Below are positions 18,701 to 28,786 of a stretch of 64,000 nt of DNA, piece by piece. Below the pieces are notes generated by a model. The model worked only from the letters and a program-made list of their open reading frames with translations, did not search any database and was not told the origin of the DNA. The DNA lies in assembly GCF_003024515.2 (NCBI RefSeq), contig NZ_PYIX02000023.1:1-64000 (forward strand), written 5' to 3'. Positions within the stretch are counted from its first letter, which is position 1, and every line of letters starts with the position of its first letter. The DNA is from Acinetobacter sichuanensis. Its GTDB lineage: Bacteria > Pseudomonadota > Gammaproteobacteria > Pseudomonadales > Moraxellaceae. The position numbers and the translations under genes are program-made.

Positions 18701-19025
18701 AAAAACGACAACCACGAGTACGAATGCCATGACGCAACACGCCCAATGTGCCATAACTACGAGATTGGGCATCGGTGGCATTAATATCGGCTTTTTTTAG
18801 TTGTGCTTCGACGGTGTCTAAAAAATGGCGTTCGGTGTCATTGGGGAAAATACCTTTAAACTTTTGCCATTCTTTGTGTTGAGTATTTTGTACAAAGTCC
18901 AATAGGTCTTGGGTATAGAGGGCTTTTTCACGGTTATAGCCTGCACCTGAGCCAAGTTGCCAACCGTGCGACTGCATTTGCGCAATGATGTCTTGTTGGA
19001 ATGCTGTTTCTAAAGTTGCATCCAT
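15759..19025 (-). CDS. hsdR: Type I restriction enzyme, R (endonuclease/translocase) subunit
   Basis: The 1088-residue protein has an N-terminal HSDR_N nuclease domain with a PD-ExK-like core (LVLFINGFPVATMELKSEFK). The SF2 motor follows, with Walker A HSAGSGKSNSIAW, DEAH-type box IADEAHSSQSG, motif III FTATP, and later helicase motifs (QTGFDQPKLCAMYVDKKLGG; QTLSRLNRTYPSK). It has a C-terminal helical domain for complex assembly. It cuts DNA after ATP-driven translocation when the HsdMS site is unmethylated. Its ATG overlaps the stop of the DUF1016 gene (TAATG), and it is last in the hsdM-hsdS-DUF1016-hsdR operon. It appears intact. Confidence 0.95.
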   Translation of the reverse strand: MDATLETAFQQDIIAQMQSHGWQLGSGAGYNREKALYTQDLLDFVQNTQHKEWQKFKGIFPNDTERHFLDTVEAQLKKADINATDAQSRSYGTLGVLRHGIRTRGCRFSFCQFKPEHGLNPELNERYTQNICRVVPELVYSPYANKAELEATGKQAKKWRIDLVLFINGFPVATMELKSEFKQAVQNAMAQYRKTRLPKDPETNKPEPLLMFKRGALVHFAVSQYDVYMATHLQGDSTYFLPFNKGTKEQGAGNDVPDNIHEYATGYLWNEVLTPDCLLNIIGSFIHLQIVEKEKLEGIKYKEESLIFPRYHQWKVVTQLVEDSLKEGTGQKYLIQHSAGSGKSNSIAWTAHQLSSLYDANNKKQFDSIIVVTDRTILDAQLQDTIHQFEHADGVVGRINNKEGDGSKSEKLAKALEMAQPIIIVTIQTFPFVLRAIENSTSLKERKYAVIADEAHSSQSGSTARQLKETLMLEAREDDDSLSTEDLLDVVMASRKGSDNLSFYAFTATPKDKTLQLFGRVPDPSMPPSKTNKPEAYHVYSMRQAIEEGFILDVLKNYTNYKVIYKLKQKIEEKDDTVDAKKAKIKLNQWVRLHDYNISQKVAVIIEHFKKNVMGLLNNQAKAMVVTSSRKEAVRYKQAFDKYIAEHKYKNIQAMVAFSGEVEFNENDSDSRHLIGQKFTESNMNPNLKGREMRKAFDSDDFQVMIVANKFQTGFDQPKLCAMYVDKKLGGVECVQTLSRLNRTYPSKAQTGTFVLDFFNEPQDILDAFQPYYQTAELADVSNPDQVYDLFDKLKLVGIFLWTEVEQFSVAFYAKNKSPAAVANICKPALQRWEQRYKQAVNDYDVTKNRLEITKRTNEPVLIANAENEFADAKKARDALEIFKKDLGSFSRFYEFMSQIVDYDDKDLEKLSLYARTLRPMLREQIADEDVIDLSNVEMSHYRLSKLRQQDIQLKANSTEHKLEPANDVGTAKPKDKKEDFLSVILNRVNEIFVTDKLSDQDMINYVHTVADKMSENTRMMTQIHNNPREQAMLGEFDSALDDAVLDSNAAHIEQMTQLMSDPVKMKQFAYVIYDVLVNKKSDLSGGV

Positions 19026-20077
19026 TATTCTGACTCCCTTTGTGCCAATAAGCGTTGTTTCGCGTGTTCCATTGCTAAATGTAAGCGTTGCTCGAGTATT
19101 TCTTTAGGTGGTAAAACCGTCATATATTCGGCGACATGAATACCTGAACTTTCAAGGTCGAGTAATTCAATTTGTTCGTATTTTTTAGAGGTACAGAAAA
19201 TAATACCAAGCGGTGGATTTTCACCTTCTTCTTGTTCGTATTTGGCAAGCCAGCGTAAATACAGTTCCATTTGGCTTTTATGTGAATGTCTGAATTTTTC
19301 AGTTTTTAAGTCAATGGCAACCAGTCGTTTCAGTTTGCGATTGTAAAAAAGCAAATCAATATAGAAATCATCTTCATCGATTTGAATGCGTTTTTGCCGA
19401 GCAATAAAACTAAAGCCTGAACCGAGTTCTAATAAAAATTGTTCGATATCTCGTAAAATCGCATCTTCTAAATCTTTTTCTAAATAGCGGTCATTCAGGT
19501 CAAGAAAATCTAAAATATAAGGGTCTTTGAGTAAAAGTTGTTGATGAACGACACCCTTATTTTGTAGTTGTGCCAATTCCTGCAAAATGGTTTGCTCAGG
19601 TTTTTTTGAAATCGCCGTGCGTTCAAACAGCATTGAGCCTATACGTTCGTCCAAGGTACGTGTAGACCAGCGCTCTTGTACTGCCATTGCAAGGTAAAAT
19701 TCTCGTTTGATGGCATCGTCTATACTGAGAAGTTGCACAAAATGCGTCCAGCTTAATTGTGCAGTCACTGCCTGCACAATGTTAAGATCGGGAAATAGTT
19801 GTGCAAATTTAATCATTTGGGCAAGGTTTCGTTTACTCCAACCTTTGCCGAGTTGTTGAGTCAGGGTTTTTGCCAAGTTGGCGATGACCTGTAGTCCGTA
19901 CTCTGCTCGTTCACCTTTTAAAATTTCTTGTTGGATACGTTGCCCGACCGTCCAATATAACAGGGTGAGTTCTGCATTGACCGACACTGCTGCACGTTGT
20001 TTTGCGCTATGAACAAGGGCAATGATGTCTTGGCTGAGTACGGTACTTTCAACTGTGCTGAGTTGTTGCTGAGTCAT
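19025..20077 (-). CDS. DUF1016 (YhcG-like) PD-(D/E)XK nuclease family protein
   Basis: The 350-residue protein has the DUF1016 N-terminal helical domain (LLYWTVGQRIQQEILKGERA; KGWSKRNLAQMIKFAQLFPD) and a C-terminal nuclease-like domain with FYIDLLFYNRKLKRLVAIDL followed by KTEKF, giving the D...(D/E)xK core. It is encoded inside the hsd operon, overlapping hsdS by four bases (ATGA) and hsdR by one (TAATG), so translation is coupled. Such proteins are often seen in type I loci. The role is unproven: accessory nuclease, or assembly/anti-phage factor. Confidence 0.85.
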   Translation of the reverse strand: MTQQQLSTVESTVLSQDIIALVHSAKQRAAVSVNAELTLLYWTVGQRIQQEILKGERAEYGLQVIANLAKTLTQQLGKGWSKRNLAQMIKFAQLFPDLNIVQAVTAQLSWTHFVQLLSIDDAIKREFYLAMAVQERWSTRTLDERIGSMLFERTAISKKPEQTILQELAQLQNKGVVHQQLLLKDPYILDFLDLNDRYLEKDLEDAILRDIEQFLLELGSGFSFIARQKRIQIDEDDFYIDLLFYNRKLKRLVAIDLKTEKFRHSHKSQMELYLRWLAKYEQEEGENPPLGIIFCTSKKYEQIELLDLESSGIHVAEYMTVLPPKEILEQRLHLAMEHAKQRLLAQRESE

Positions 20078-21435
20078 GCGCCAAGCTCCGTATTCACCTC
20101 ATTATTGTTATGGTTTGGGTTTTGCCAATTGCGAACGTCAATCTTGCCTGTCACCGCATAAGAAATAAGCGTTGTACGACGTTCTTGCATCAGTTGAATG
20201 GCGGATTCAGCTTTTTTAATTAGACTATTGAATTTATATTTCTGTTGCTGAATGAAATTATAAATATCATCCTGTTCTTTTATTGGAGGAATTACAGCAA
20301 TAATTTCATTCAAAATACCAATATTAATCACCCCCATAGTTCCACCTCTAGACAGTTGCTCGAACTGTTTAAACACAGCATCACTTTTGAGATATTCTCG
20401 AAAGAAATAGGGATTAAATTTATTAGATACTGTTGCTTTTATTAGTCGAGGATTAATAATCCCTTTTTCTGCATTTTCAGGAAAGACAGCAATTTTGCCG
20501 AACGTACCCACACAGCTAATTAAAATATCTCTTGGATATACTGCATAACGGCTCAGTTCTATGTAGTTTTTTTCAGAAATGTAGTAATCGCCAATTTCAA
20601 AGTCATTTGGAATTACTTGTTCTTGACCATAAACTTTATACCCTTTAGGTACATACATATCCTTTGTGATACTAGAACCAAATGGTCCTGCAATAATGCT
20701 TGAGCATACAAACTTAAATCTTGAAACTCTCCAATGCTCAGGCACTTGTCCTAACCATTCCACCCCTGAATCTTTCATTTTTACATCAGGATTTAAACCT
20801 TTAGTCACGGCATGGCTAATCACTGCTTGACGCTTTTCTTTAAGCAGTTCAATCAGCTTTTCTTGTTTGGCAATTAGGCTGTCAATTTTTGCGGTTTCAT
20901 GGTCGAGGAAATTAGCGATATTTTCAGCTTCTTCAAAGGGTAGTTCTATTAAATTTGCATTTCTAATTAATTCTTGGTTAAGAATTTTTGCACCATAGAT
21001 ATTAGTAGATGCATTCTCGATAACAAACTTTGGAAGAACATAATATAAAAAAGATAAGGGTAGCTTACTTGTATCCAAGAATGATGCTATTGCTTCATTG
21101 GTATACATATCACAACCAGCAAAAGATACTGCGCCAACAGATAGTTTAAAGCTATACATTAAAGAGCCTTTAGGAGTTATATCCATAGAAGCCTCCAGCG
21201 CCGCTTTATCAGAAATCTGTTTCGATGTACTCGTAATAGTTTTCGCTTTTAGATCAGAGATATTTACCCAAAGATTTTCTCCAATAAAATTAGCATCATT
21301 TTTAGTTGGTGGTGTCCATCCAACTTGAAATGGTGCTAAATACTTAACCTTACTTACTCGCCAATGACTAGGAATCTCCCCTAACCATTCAACACCTGAA
21401 TCTTTATACTCAGCATATTTCTGATACTTCGCCAT
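20074..21435 (-). CDS. hsdS: Type I restriction specificity subunit
   Basis: The 453-residue protein has the two-fold layout of HsdS. Target recognition domain 1 begins KDSGVEWLGEIPSHWRVSKV and domain 2 begins near residue 222 with KDSGVEWLGQVPEHWRVSRF. Each is followed by a conserved helical spacer (ETAKIDSLIAKQEKLIELLK; KKAESAIQLMQERRTTLISY). It sets the bipartite DNA site recognised by HsdM and HsdR. The ATG overlaps the hsdM stop (TAATG). Both half-domains are intact. The recognition site cannot be derived from sequence here. Confidence 0.92.
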   Translation of the reverse strand: MAKYQKYAEYKDSGVEWLGEIPSHWRVSKVKYLAPFQVGWTPPTKNDANFIGENLWVNISDLKAKTITSTSKQISDKAALEASMDITPKGSLMYSFKLSVGAVSFAGCDMYTNEAIASFLDTSKLPLSFLYYVLPKFVIENASTNIYGAKILNQELIRNANLIELPFEEAENIANFLDHETAKIDSLIAKQEKLIELLKEKRQAVISHAVTKGLNPDVKMKDSGVEWLGQVPEHWRVSRFKFVCSSIIAGPFGSSITKDMYVPKGYKVYGQEQVIPNDFEIGDYYISEKNYIELSRYAVYPRDILISCVGTFGKIAVFPENAEKGIINPRLIKATVSNKFNPYFFREYLKSDAVFKQFEQLSRGGTMGVINIGILNEIIAVIPPIKEQDDIYNFIQQQKYKFNSLIKKAESAIQLMQERRTTLISYAVTGKIDVRNWQNPNHNNNEVNTELGA

Positions 21436-23762
21436 TAAGAATGCACCTCTTGTAGAAGTGCCATAATTTCACGGCTCACCGCATCCAAATCCGCATCAAT
21501 CTCGCTTAAATCACGTGGCGGTTCATACACATAAAAATGACGGTTAAACGGAATCTCATAACCCACAATGCCAATTTCAGCATCTTGCGTATCACGCTTA
21601 TCGGCATTGATCCACGCATCAGGCACATGCGGTTGCACTTCACGCTTAAAGTAAGACTCAATTAAATCAGTGGTGCTCACATTTGGATTTAAAGCAATGT
21701 TTTCCGCATCACGTAAATCACCATCTTGCACAAACTCAACCACTTTGCCTTTATAACTAAACTGACCATACAACGGATGTTCTGTGCCTTTAACAACCTT
21801 ATTCACCACAGGTTCAGCATCTGCATTTTTCCATGTAATGGCATCAATAAATTGCTTTTTCTCTTTGGTTTCAAGCTTAATGTTGGCATCTTTTAAGGCT
21901 TGCTTGAGGACATCATCAAAAGTATTAAAGTCATCAAACTGCGCTGTGCCAATCTTACCTTGTAGGGCTTGGGCTTTATCGAGTAAATTGCATTGCTCTA
22001 ACCATAGTTTTGGCTCAAGTACAGTTTTAATATCTTTTTCTTTTAACTCGCTAAATTCAGCTTTAATCAGCGCACGAATTTCGGCTTCATACTCAGCCAA
22101 CTGACCATAATTGTCCGCTGTCCATGTATTGCCATAATCGTCATACAACTTTTGCATGACGGCATTAAATGGCTTTGGTGCAAAACGTAAACTTGCTATA
22201 CGCTCACCATTCACCTGAGCCGATAAACGTAATGGACGCTCAATGGTCACACGGCGGTAGCCAAACTCATAACTGTTAAAAATTTTACTTGAGAATGTTT
22301 TCGCTGTTTCAGTTTTAGGACTGGCAGCTTGACGACCACGGTTCGATTTTACATCGGCAGGTTTATCCAGCTCTCGGGCATCCATAACGTCAAAATTGCC
22401 ATAGGTACGCGTAATGAGGGCAATATCGTCTTCGCTCATTTCATTACGTTTTGAGCCTAAAGACTTACGCATTTTGCTATACAGATTTGTACCATCAATC
22501 AGTTGTACTTTGCCTTTGCGCTCGGTTTCTTTTTTATTGCTCAGCACCCAAACATAAGTCGCAATCCCCGTGTTATAGAACATATCAGTCGGTAGCGCGA
22601 TAATCGCTTCTAATAAGTCAGCTTCTAAAATATAACGGCGGATTTCACTTTCACCACTGCCTGCACTGCCTGTAAATAATGGTGATCCGTTGAGGATGAT
22701 CCCGATACGGCTGCCTTGTTGATGCTCGGTATCAGGCTGACGCATTTTGCTAATGAGATGCATAAGGAACAGTAATGAACCATCTGAAACACGGGGTAAA
22801 CCTGCACCAAAACGACCTTCGAAGCCTTTTTGATCATGTTCGTCTTTAATATCTTGTTCGATCTTCTTCCAATCTACCCCAAATGGCGGATTAGATAACA
22901 TGTAATCAAATTTGTCATAAGCCAATTGGTCACTAGACAAGGTGTTACCCAGTTTAATATTGGCAACCGTCTGCCCTTTGATCAGCATGTCAGCTTTACA
23001 GATGGCGTATGACTCAGGGTTTAACTCCTGACCATAAACTACAATAGAAGCATCGGGATTATGCTCACGTACATATTCTGTCCCTGAAGATAAAAACCCA
23101 CCTGTCCCCGCTGTTGGGTCATATACCGTGCGGATAATACCTTCTTTCGTTAAAGCATCATCATCTTTACCGAACACTAAGCCCGTCGTTAAACGCACAA
23201 TATCACGTGGGGTAAAATGTTCCCCTGCTGTTTCGTTTGACCCTTCAGCAAAACGACGAATCAATTCTTCAAACACCAAACCCATTTCATGGTTTGAAAT
23301 ATTTGAAGGGCTTAAATCAATTTTAGGGTCGGAATAATACTGCACCACTTTGTACAGCAAGTTAGCATCATCAAGTAAACCCAAAAACTCTTCAAACTTA
23401 AAATGTTCAAAGATTTCACGAGCATCTAAAGAAAAGTTTTGAATATAATTGATTAAATTCGCACGAATATCTTTTTGACCTAAACTGCCTAAGTCAAGTT
23501 CTGATGTATTAAAAAATGATAAACCTTGAGTTGCTTTAAGCAACATTTTCTCTTTGGCTTCTTCAGGCAACGGCATTTGTTTAATTTTTTCATTGGCTGC
23601 CAATACCTGTGCCTTTTGTGGTGCAAAAACACATTCCAAACGACGCAACAAGGTAAATGGTAAAATGACACGCCCGTACTGAGATTGTTTAAAATCCCCA
23701 CGTAAAAGATCAGCGACTGACCAAATGAAGGCTGCGACTTGAGAAAAGTTGTTGTTTGTCAT
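21435..23762 (-). CDS. hsdM: Type I restriction DNA methyltransferase subunit
   Basis: The 775-residue protein has an HsdM N-terminal helical domain ([20 protein letters not shown]), then the N6-adenine methyltransferase core with motif [14 protein letters not shown] and motif [15 protein letters not shown] long C-terminal extension is typical of larger HsdM proteins. With HsdS it methylates adenine in both strands of the recognition site and protects host DNA. It is the first gene of the operon and its promoter should lie in the 23763-24196 gap. Confidence 0.93.
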   Translation of the reverse strand: MTNNNFSQVAAFIWSVADLLRGDFKQSQYGRVILPFTLLRRLECVFAPQKAQVLAANEKIKQMPLPEEAKEKMLLKATQGLSFFNTSELDLGSLGQKDIRANLINYIQNFSLDAREIFEHFKFEEFLGLLDDANLLYKVVQYYSDPKIDLSPSNISNHEMGLVFEELIRRFAEGSNETAGEHFTPRDIVRLTTGLVFGKDDDALTKEGIIRTVYDPTAGTGGFLSSGTEYVREHNPDASIVVYGQELNPESYAICKADMLIKGQTVANIKLGNTLSSDQLAYDKFDYMLSNPPFGVDWKKIEQDIKDEHDQKGFEGRFGAGLPRVSDGSLLFLMHLISKMRQPDTEHQQGSRIGIILNGSPLFTGSAGSGESEIRRYILEADLLEAIIALPTDMFYNTGIATYVWVLSNKKETERKGKVQLIDGTNLYSKMRKSLGSKRNEMSEDDIALITRTYGNFDVMDARELDKPADVKSNRGRQAASPKTETAKTFSSKIFNSYEFGYRRVTIERPLRLSAQVNGERIASLRFAPKPFNAVMQKLYDDYGNTWTADNYGQLAEYEAEIRALIKAEFSELKEKDIKTVLEPKLWLEQCNLLDKAQALQGKIGTAQFDDFNTFDDVLKQALKDANIKLETKEKKQFIDAITWKNADAEPVVNKVVKGTEHPLYGQFSYKGKVVEFVQDGDLRDAENIALNPNVSTTDLIESYFKREVQPHVPDAWINADKRDTQDAEIGIVGYEIPFNRHFYVYEPPRDLSEIDADLDAVSREIMALLQEVHS

Positions 23763-24196
23763 AACGCTAACAGGGTTCCTAAATTTTGATCAACTTGCAT
23801 GCAGTATCTAGGCAATACTCATGCCGTTTACAGTCATACTAAATTTTTTTTAACTATTGAGAATATAATACATTTTTATTGGAAATTCTTATATTTCTTG
23901 CGGAATGAACATTATTGCGACAACAATCGTTTCAATATCACTGATCAATCAAGGTTTATAGTCACATCCCCCCTCTACTAAGCGCTTCTTCTCATACAAA
24001 GGGATAAATTGCAAAATCATCATTCTGTAAATAACAGCAGAGATTAATGATAAATATATTTAAAAATTCTTTTTAAATTACATTCATTTAATTTTTAAAA
24101 AATTAAAATTCTTCCACTTTTTTTGTTATTGTATCTATAATTAAGAACAGAGTCTCAATGACTCACTGCTCTAAATGGATATTGACAGTGAAAAAT
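23763..24196. other. Divergent intergenic region, hsdM and glxA-like gene 1
   Basis: About 430 AT-rich bases between two divergent genes. No ORF is supported. Near the right end TATAAT at 24136-24141 could be a -10 box for the GlxA-type gene. The last 33 bases (from CACTGCTCT at 24164) are repeated upstream of the second GlxA-type gene. Confidence 0.45.
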
Positions 24197-25252
24197 ATGA
24201 AGAACTCGTCTTCCCATGCTTATGATGAAGCATTTCCGTCTGAAGAAAGTCTTTCCTCAGTGCATCCAGATTTACGTGTTGGATTTATTTTGATGAATAA
24301 ATTCACCCTAGCACCTATTTCTGGCTTTGTTGAATCTCTTAGATTTGCAGCAGATAAATCTTTTCGTAGTTTGCAAATTTATTGCAAATGGGACTGGATG
24401 ACCTTTAATGATGCACCCGTTACTGCAAGTTGCGGACTCTCCGTTAACCCTACAACCTTGCTTAATGTAAAAGCTTTAAAAGAAAATTATGATTACATTG
24501 TCATTGCAGGGGGGTTACTCACAGAAACACGAAATCCGCCAGAACATGTATTAGAAATACTCAACGAAATACACAATGCTAAAATACCGATTATTGCCTT
24601 TTGTTCAGGCTGTTTTGTTTTGGGAAATGCAGGGCTTATGGATGGTCGAAAATGTGCCATTCATTTCACAACCAAAGAAGAGTTTTCAGAAAGATTTCCT
24701 AAAGCAATCACAGTGGTGGATAAAGCTTATGTTGAAGACCAAGGTATTTTTACTTGCCCCGGTGGAACAGCCATAGATTTAGCCGCAGATTTAATACGAC
24801 GTCATTGTGGTGATATTCGCGCACAAAAAAGCTTAGAGTATTTACTGATTAATGCTGATAAACACATTATGAACGAAAAAGAAGAGATACTTTTAGATAG
24901 CCCAACAACCTATGAAAATAGTATTGTCTCTAAAGCAATCTCTTTCATGAGTGAAAATTTAAGTGCGCATGTTACATTAAAAGAAGTAGCGGAACATGCC
25001 AGAACCAACCCAAGACAACTACATCGTGCCTTTTTATCGAGTACGCATGAACCACCATCAAATTATTGGCGTAAACTAAGACTAGAACATGCGAGAAAGT
25101 TACTTGCCAACACAAATGCCTATATCACCAATATCGCCATTGAATGTGGTTTTTCTGATGCTTCTCATTTTATTCTTTGGTTTAAAAAACAATATGGAGA
25201 AACACCTTTTACGTATAGAAAGCGTCGCCACGAGATAGAAAAACTCAAATAA
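24197..25252 (+). CDS. GlxA-family (DJ-1/PfpI + AraC) transcriptional regulator, copy 1
   Basis: About 351 residues. The DJ-1/PfpI-like sensor is N-terminal (VGFILMNKFTLAPISGFVES, then nucleophile-elbow-like AFCSGCFVLGNAG). The AraC DNA-binding domain is C-terminal (VTLKEVAEHARTNPRQLHRAF and IAIECGFSDASHFILWFKKQ). I chose the ATG at 24197 over 24158 because the segment leading to it (TGACAGTGAAAAATATG) is conserved before the paralogue at 37733. Relatives ArgR, GbdR and CdhR sense amino acids, betaine or carnitine and activate catabolic operons. It precedes a YddG-type exporter and is probably part of the imino/amino-acid locus. Confidence 0.88.
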   Translation: MKNSSSHAYDEAFPSEESLSSVHPDLRVGFILMNKFTLAPISGFVESLRFAADKSFRSLQIYCKWDWMTFNDAPVTASCGLSVNPTTLLNVKALKENYDYIVIAGGLLTETRNPPEHVLEILNEIHNAKIPIIAFCSGCFVLGNAGLMDGRKCAIHFTTKEEFSERFPKAITVVDKAYVEDQGIFTCPGGTAIDLAADLIRRHCGDIRAQKSLEYLLINADKHIMNEKEEILLDSPTTYENSIVSKAISFMSENLSAHVTLKEVAEHARTNPRQLHRAFLSSTHEPPSNYWRKLRLEHARKLLANTNAYITNIAIECGFSDASHFILWFKKQYGETPFTYRKRRHEIEKLK

Positions 25253-25400
25253 AAATATTGTAATTAAAAATGCGATATTTTATATAAATTGTCCGATATA
25301 ACCTATTTTTTGATCTTAACTTCTTTTAACCTGTCAAGCTTCATGCTTTTTCTATCTCCTGTTAACAACTCAGTTAATGATTTGAGTTATTCAACTTTTT

Positions 25401-26348
25401 ATGTCAAAAAATTTAGCAACATTGATTGGTTTAAGTGCCATTCTCATGTGGGCATCTATGGTCGGTCTTGTAAAACATATTACTGCCGAAATTGGTCCAG
25501 ATATGGGTATTACGCTGATTTATACTTTCAGCGCAATACTCTTACTTATTATTTTTAGAGTTCCAAATTTTAAGTTAATTTCTAAAAAATATTTAATTTT
25601 AGGGACGGCTCTATTTATTGCTTATGAGCTTTGTTTTTCATTTGCCATTGCTTATTCCCAAACAGCTCAACAAGCAATTGAGGTGAGTATTGTGAATTAT
25701 CTCTGGCCGAGTTTAACAGTTTTAGCCTTTGTCATTTTTAAAGAGTTAAAGTTTAATTTTATAATTATCTTAGGCTTACTTATCTCAATTTCAGGCATTA
25801 TTTTTATTCAGACTGGATCTGGTGATTTCAGTCTAAATAGCGTTATCAATAATTTTTACAGTAACCCTTTGAGTTATGTTTTAGCCTTTGCAGGCGCTAT
25901 TATTTGGGCTTTTTACTGTGTATTCACCAAGAAAATGAGCAATGGACAAAATCCAATTTCTATTTTCTTTATCTGTGTCGCACTAACCTTATGGATTAAA
26001 CTATTGATCACAGGTCACACAACGCTACCCTCTATAGATTTAGCAACATTGATCTCTTTAGGTCTTGCTTCGGTCGCAATCGGATTAGGTTATGCTGCAT
26101 GGAATGTGGGTATTATTCATGGAAATATCACCATATTGGTTGTTGCCTCTTATTTTACTCCGATCATTTCATCGCTTTTAGCCATGTTCGTTTTAAAAAC
26201 CCAATTGTCTTTAAGCTTTTGGCAAGGCACTGCGTTGGTGACAGCAGGTTCTTTTATTTGCTGGATTTCTACAAACTGGTCAGTGGTTCGACCTTTCATT
26301 CAAAAGGTCACTAGAGAAATTCACTATTTATTTACATCTAGTCGTTAA
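25401..26348 (+). CDS. EamA/DMT-superfamily transporter, YddG-like
   Basis: The 315-residue protein has ten predicted membrane helices and two EamA repeats. It aligns throughout with YddG (LATLIGLSAILMWASMVGLV; QQAIEVSIVNYLWPSLTVL; GLGYAAWNVGIIHGNITIL). YddG exports aromatic and other amino acids from the cytoplasm. It is more divergent than the neighbour on the opposite strand and has a longer C-terminal tail (WSVVRPFIQKVTREI). It follows GlxA-type gene 1 on the same strand, suggesting control by it. No ribosome site is obvious before the ATG. Confidence 0.82.
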   Translation: MSKNLATLIGLSAILMWASMVGLVKHITAEIGPDMGITLIYTFSAILLLIIFRVPNFKLISKKYLILGTALFIAYELCFSFAIAYSQTAQQAIEVSIVNYLWPSLTVLAFVIFKELKFNFIIILGLLISISGIIFIQTGSGDFSLNSVINNFYSNPLSYVLAFAGAIIWAFYCVFTKKMSNGQNPISIFFICVALTLWIKLLITGHTTLPSIDLATLISLGLASVAIGLGYAAWNVGIIHGNITILVVASYFTPIISSLLAMFVLKTQLSLSFWQGTALVTAGSFICWISTNWSVVRPFIQKVTREIHYLFTSSR

Positions 26349-26385
26349 GCACTAACCCGTTTATCGTATAGCACAATATTGAATT

Positions 26386-27273
26386 TTAACGTTTCTGACG
26401 TGTTGCAAGCCAACATAAAACTGAACCAATACATACCATAGCCGCTCCCTGCCAAAATGATATAGAAAGTGGTGTATGTAAAACGATTGCTGCCAAAGCT
26501 GCTGAAAATACAGGGATAAAGTATGACGCACCTGCCAAAATAGTGACATTGCCATGCAAAATACCCACATTCCATGCGGCATAGCCAAAACCCATTGCCG
26601 CTGCAGCAAGTACAAGGTAGATCACTGCGTGAATATCGAACACCATTGGCGCACCGCCAATCACTAGATATTTCACCCATAACACCAGTGCTGTGAGTAT
26701 AAAAAAGAGTGTTACGCCATTTTTTCCGTTCGCTATTCTTGCTGTTACAGTACAGTAAGCCGCCCAAATCAATGCACCAGTAAAAGCCAGTCCATAACTC
26801 AAAGGATTATCTTTTACATTTTTAAGCATATTTGTTACATCAAAGCCTTGCTCACTTCCAAGTACCCAACAGATTCCCAAAATAGCGATTACGAATCCGG
26901 GGATCACCAACCAGTTAGATTTTTGATGATTAAATAAAATCGCTGCGACCATTGTTAAAGCAGGCCATAAATAATTCACCATACCCACTTCAATAGCCTG
27001 CCGATTAGTATTTGAATAACCAATAGATAAGGCAAGACATAATTCATAAGACACAAATAATAAGCTTCCCCAAATTAAATAGCGCTTTGGGAATTCGCTA
27101 ATTTTTGGAAATCCAATGCTGATCAGGAGAAATATGGAAGCAACGCTGTACATCATGGCAGCACCACCTGTTGCCCCCAAGCTCTCGCTCACACTACGAA
27201 TGAGCCCAACAATAGAACTCCATAGTAAAACAGCGATGAGTCCTATTAATGTTGCATTTCTCTTGCTTATCAT
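26386..27273 (-). CDS. yddG: Aromatic/amino-acid exporter YddG
   Basis: The 295-residue protein with ten membrane helices is very close to YddG of enterobacteria along its length: NATLIGLIAVLLWSSIVGLI at the N-terminus, QAIEVGMVNYLWPALTM in the middle, and FGYAAWNVGILHGNVTILAG and SISFWQGAAMVCIGS near the end. It exports aromatic amino acids and some analogues. It converges with the paralogue at 25401-26348 with only 37 bases between stop codons. It may end the catabolic operon upstream on the minus strand or be separate, since 270 bases divide it from the porin. Confidence 0.9.
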   Translation of the reverse strand: MISKRNATLIGLIAVLLWSSIVGLIRSVSESLGATGGAAMMYSVASIFLLISIGFPKISEFPKRYLIWGSLLFVSYELCLALSIGYSNTNRQAIEVGMVNYLWPALTMVAAILFNHQKSNWLVIPGFVIAILGICWVLGSEQGFDVTNMLKNVKDNPLSYGLAFTGALIWAAYCTVTARIANGKNGVTLFFILTALVLWVKYLVIGGAPMVFDIHAVIYLVLAAAAMGFGYAAWNVGILHGNVTILAGASYFIPVFSAALAAIVLHTPLSISFWQGAAMVCIGSVLCWLATRQKR

Positions 27274-27543
27274 ATCTTTAAATCACTTTTCAAATTGAAA
27301 GTCGTTCTATTGAACAACTAAAACCAAATCTATATTTCTAACTTGCTTACCTAATAAACTTCATCTGATTTAAAACAATGCGGAGTAAACTGCCTTCTTC
27401 TGCATAAATTACAACTGTTTGGATGTCTATTTCCGTAGTCCTATACACATGAATCTAATTCCTATTTTGAATACTTTAAGTGGCATCCAAATACTCTTGA
27501 AAGCTTATGAATAGAAGTAGATTGATCAGTTAAGATGCGAAAT

Positions 27544-28716
27544 CTAGAAGTTATAAATGAGCATCACATTTAAGAGTTTATTCCACTTGCCATCATCACC
27601 CACTGCAAGCGAGTCGCCTGTCCCACCCACAAATGGATCATTTTTACTCATTAAGTATTCGGTATATAACGAAATATTTTTGTAGCCCCATCCCACACCT
27701 ACAATGTTGCGCTGTGAGTCATCAAAATTTTGCTCTTTCTTATTGAAACCACTCAATACAACATAAGGTGTGACATTGAGTGCATCTCGTACATTCTTAA
27801 AGGTGTAACTTGTATCTACTGTGTAGAGATAACCCTTGTTGGCAATATCGTATTCACTATCAAACGAACCCAAAGTAGAGCTTGCTGGACTTAGAGTATC
27901 TTTGTTGCGAATTGACTGTCTGCCACCTGTAAGCACCACATTCAGATTTTTATAATGAATACGGTTAAACACCGCCCATGTGTTTCGATTTCCATCAGCA
28001 GATGTTTTTTTATTTTCAATCTCTGAATACCAATAACTTCCCCCTATAGATACTTTTAAATCATCAGTGCTTAAGAACTTCAGATCCTGATCAACACGTG
28101 CCATCCACATGTTTTTTTCATTTAGATTGGTTTTAAGTGGATCGGATGACGTCACAACATTTGCTGTATATCGTGCTGAATCTTTGCTTGTTCCGTGATA
28201 ATTGCCCCCATCAGTTGCGAAATAAGCTAAATCTACTTGGGTCGCAGTTGGCATTTCAAAGTGATAGTTCATGCCTAGATCTAAAACATCTTGTAAACCC
28301 ATAGTATTGTTAATACCAGCATAGAAACTGCTATCCCAATAACGCGCTGGTCCAAAAGGAATTGCTTGTAAACCAACTGTAATATGGTCAGTCGCATTTA
28401 AACGATAGCCAGCATAGGCTTGTACTAGAGTTGAGAAATCACAAAATTTATCGTATTGATAGCAGCGGTATTGAAATTGACCAAACCAGTCTGGTGACTC
28501 ATAAGCCACATTTAAAATGGCAGCATCGAACTTAATTTTTTGATCAGAAGCAGATTCTCCATAATCCTTATCCTGATAGTTAGCGCGCAAAGCTCCCGAA
28601 ACAGTCATTGCGCCCAGTTCAGTTTCTGGGTCACCAAATGTTATACCAGCAAAAACAGGAACTGAAATAGCTACCGTAAAAAAACCAATAGCTATATTTA
28701 CATATACTTTTTTCAT
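27544..28716 (-). CDS. Outer-membrane porin of uncertain family
   Basis: About 390 residues from the preferred start (MKKVYVNIAIGFFTVAISVP, signal peptide cleaved near VFA-GITF). The mature part is a beta-barrel with alternating strands, aromatic girdles and a terminal Phe (LNVMLIYNF). Upstream ATGs at 28728 and 28779 would add a polar extension ahead of the signal peptide and are unlikely. It is the sixth gene in line on the minus strand after the oxidative enzymes, so it is probably the uptake channel for that pathway's substrate. It does not show OprB or OprD signatures I can name. Confidence 0.75.
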   Translation of the reverse strand: MKKVYVNIAIGFFTVAISVPVFAGITFGDPETELGAMTVSGALRANYQDKDYGESASDQKIKFDAAILNVAYESPDWFGQFQYRCYQYDKFCDFSTLVQAYAGYRLNATDHITVGLQAIPFGPARYWDSSFYAGINNTMGLQDVLDLGMNYHFEMPTATQVDLAYFATDGGNYHGTSKDSARYTANVVTSSDPLKTNLNEKNMWMARVDQDLKFLSTDDLKVSIGGSYWYSEIENKKTSADGNRNTWAVFNRIHYKNLNVVLTGGRQSIRNKDTLSPASSTLGSFDSEYDIANKGYLYTVDTSYTFKNVRDALNVTPYVVLSGFNKKEQNFDDSQRNIVGVGWGYKNISLYTEYLMSKNDPFVGGTGDSLAVGDDGKWNKLLNVMLIYNF

Positions 28717-28786
28717 TGTGTCATCCATGTTCAGAAATAAAATTTTCCTTTGTTCAGCGCTTTTTCCCGTAAACCTCATGTATTTT

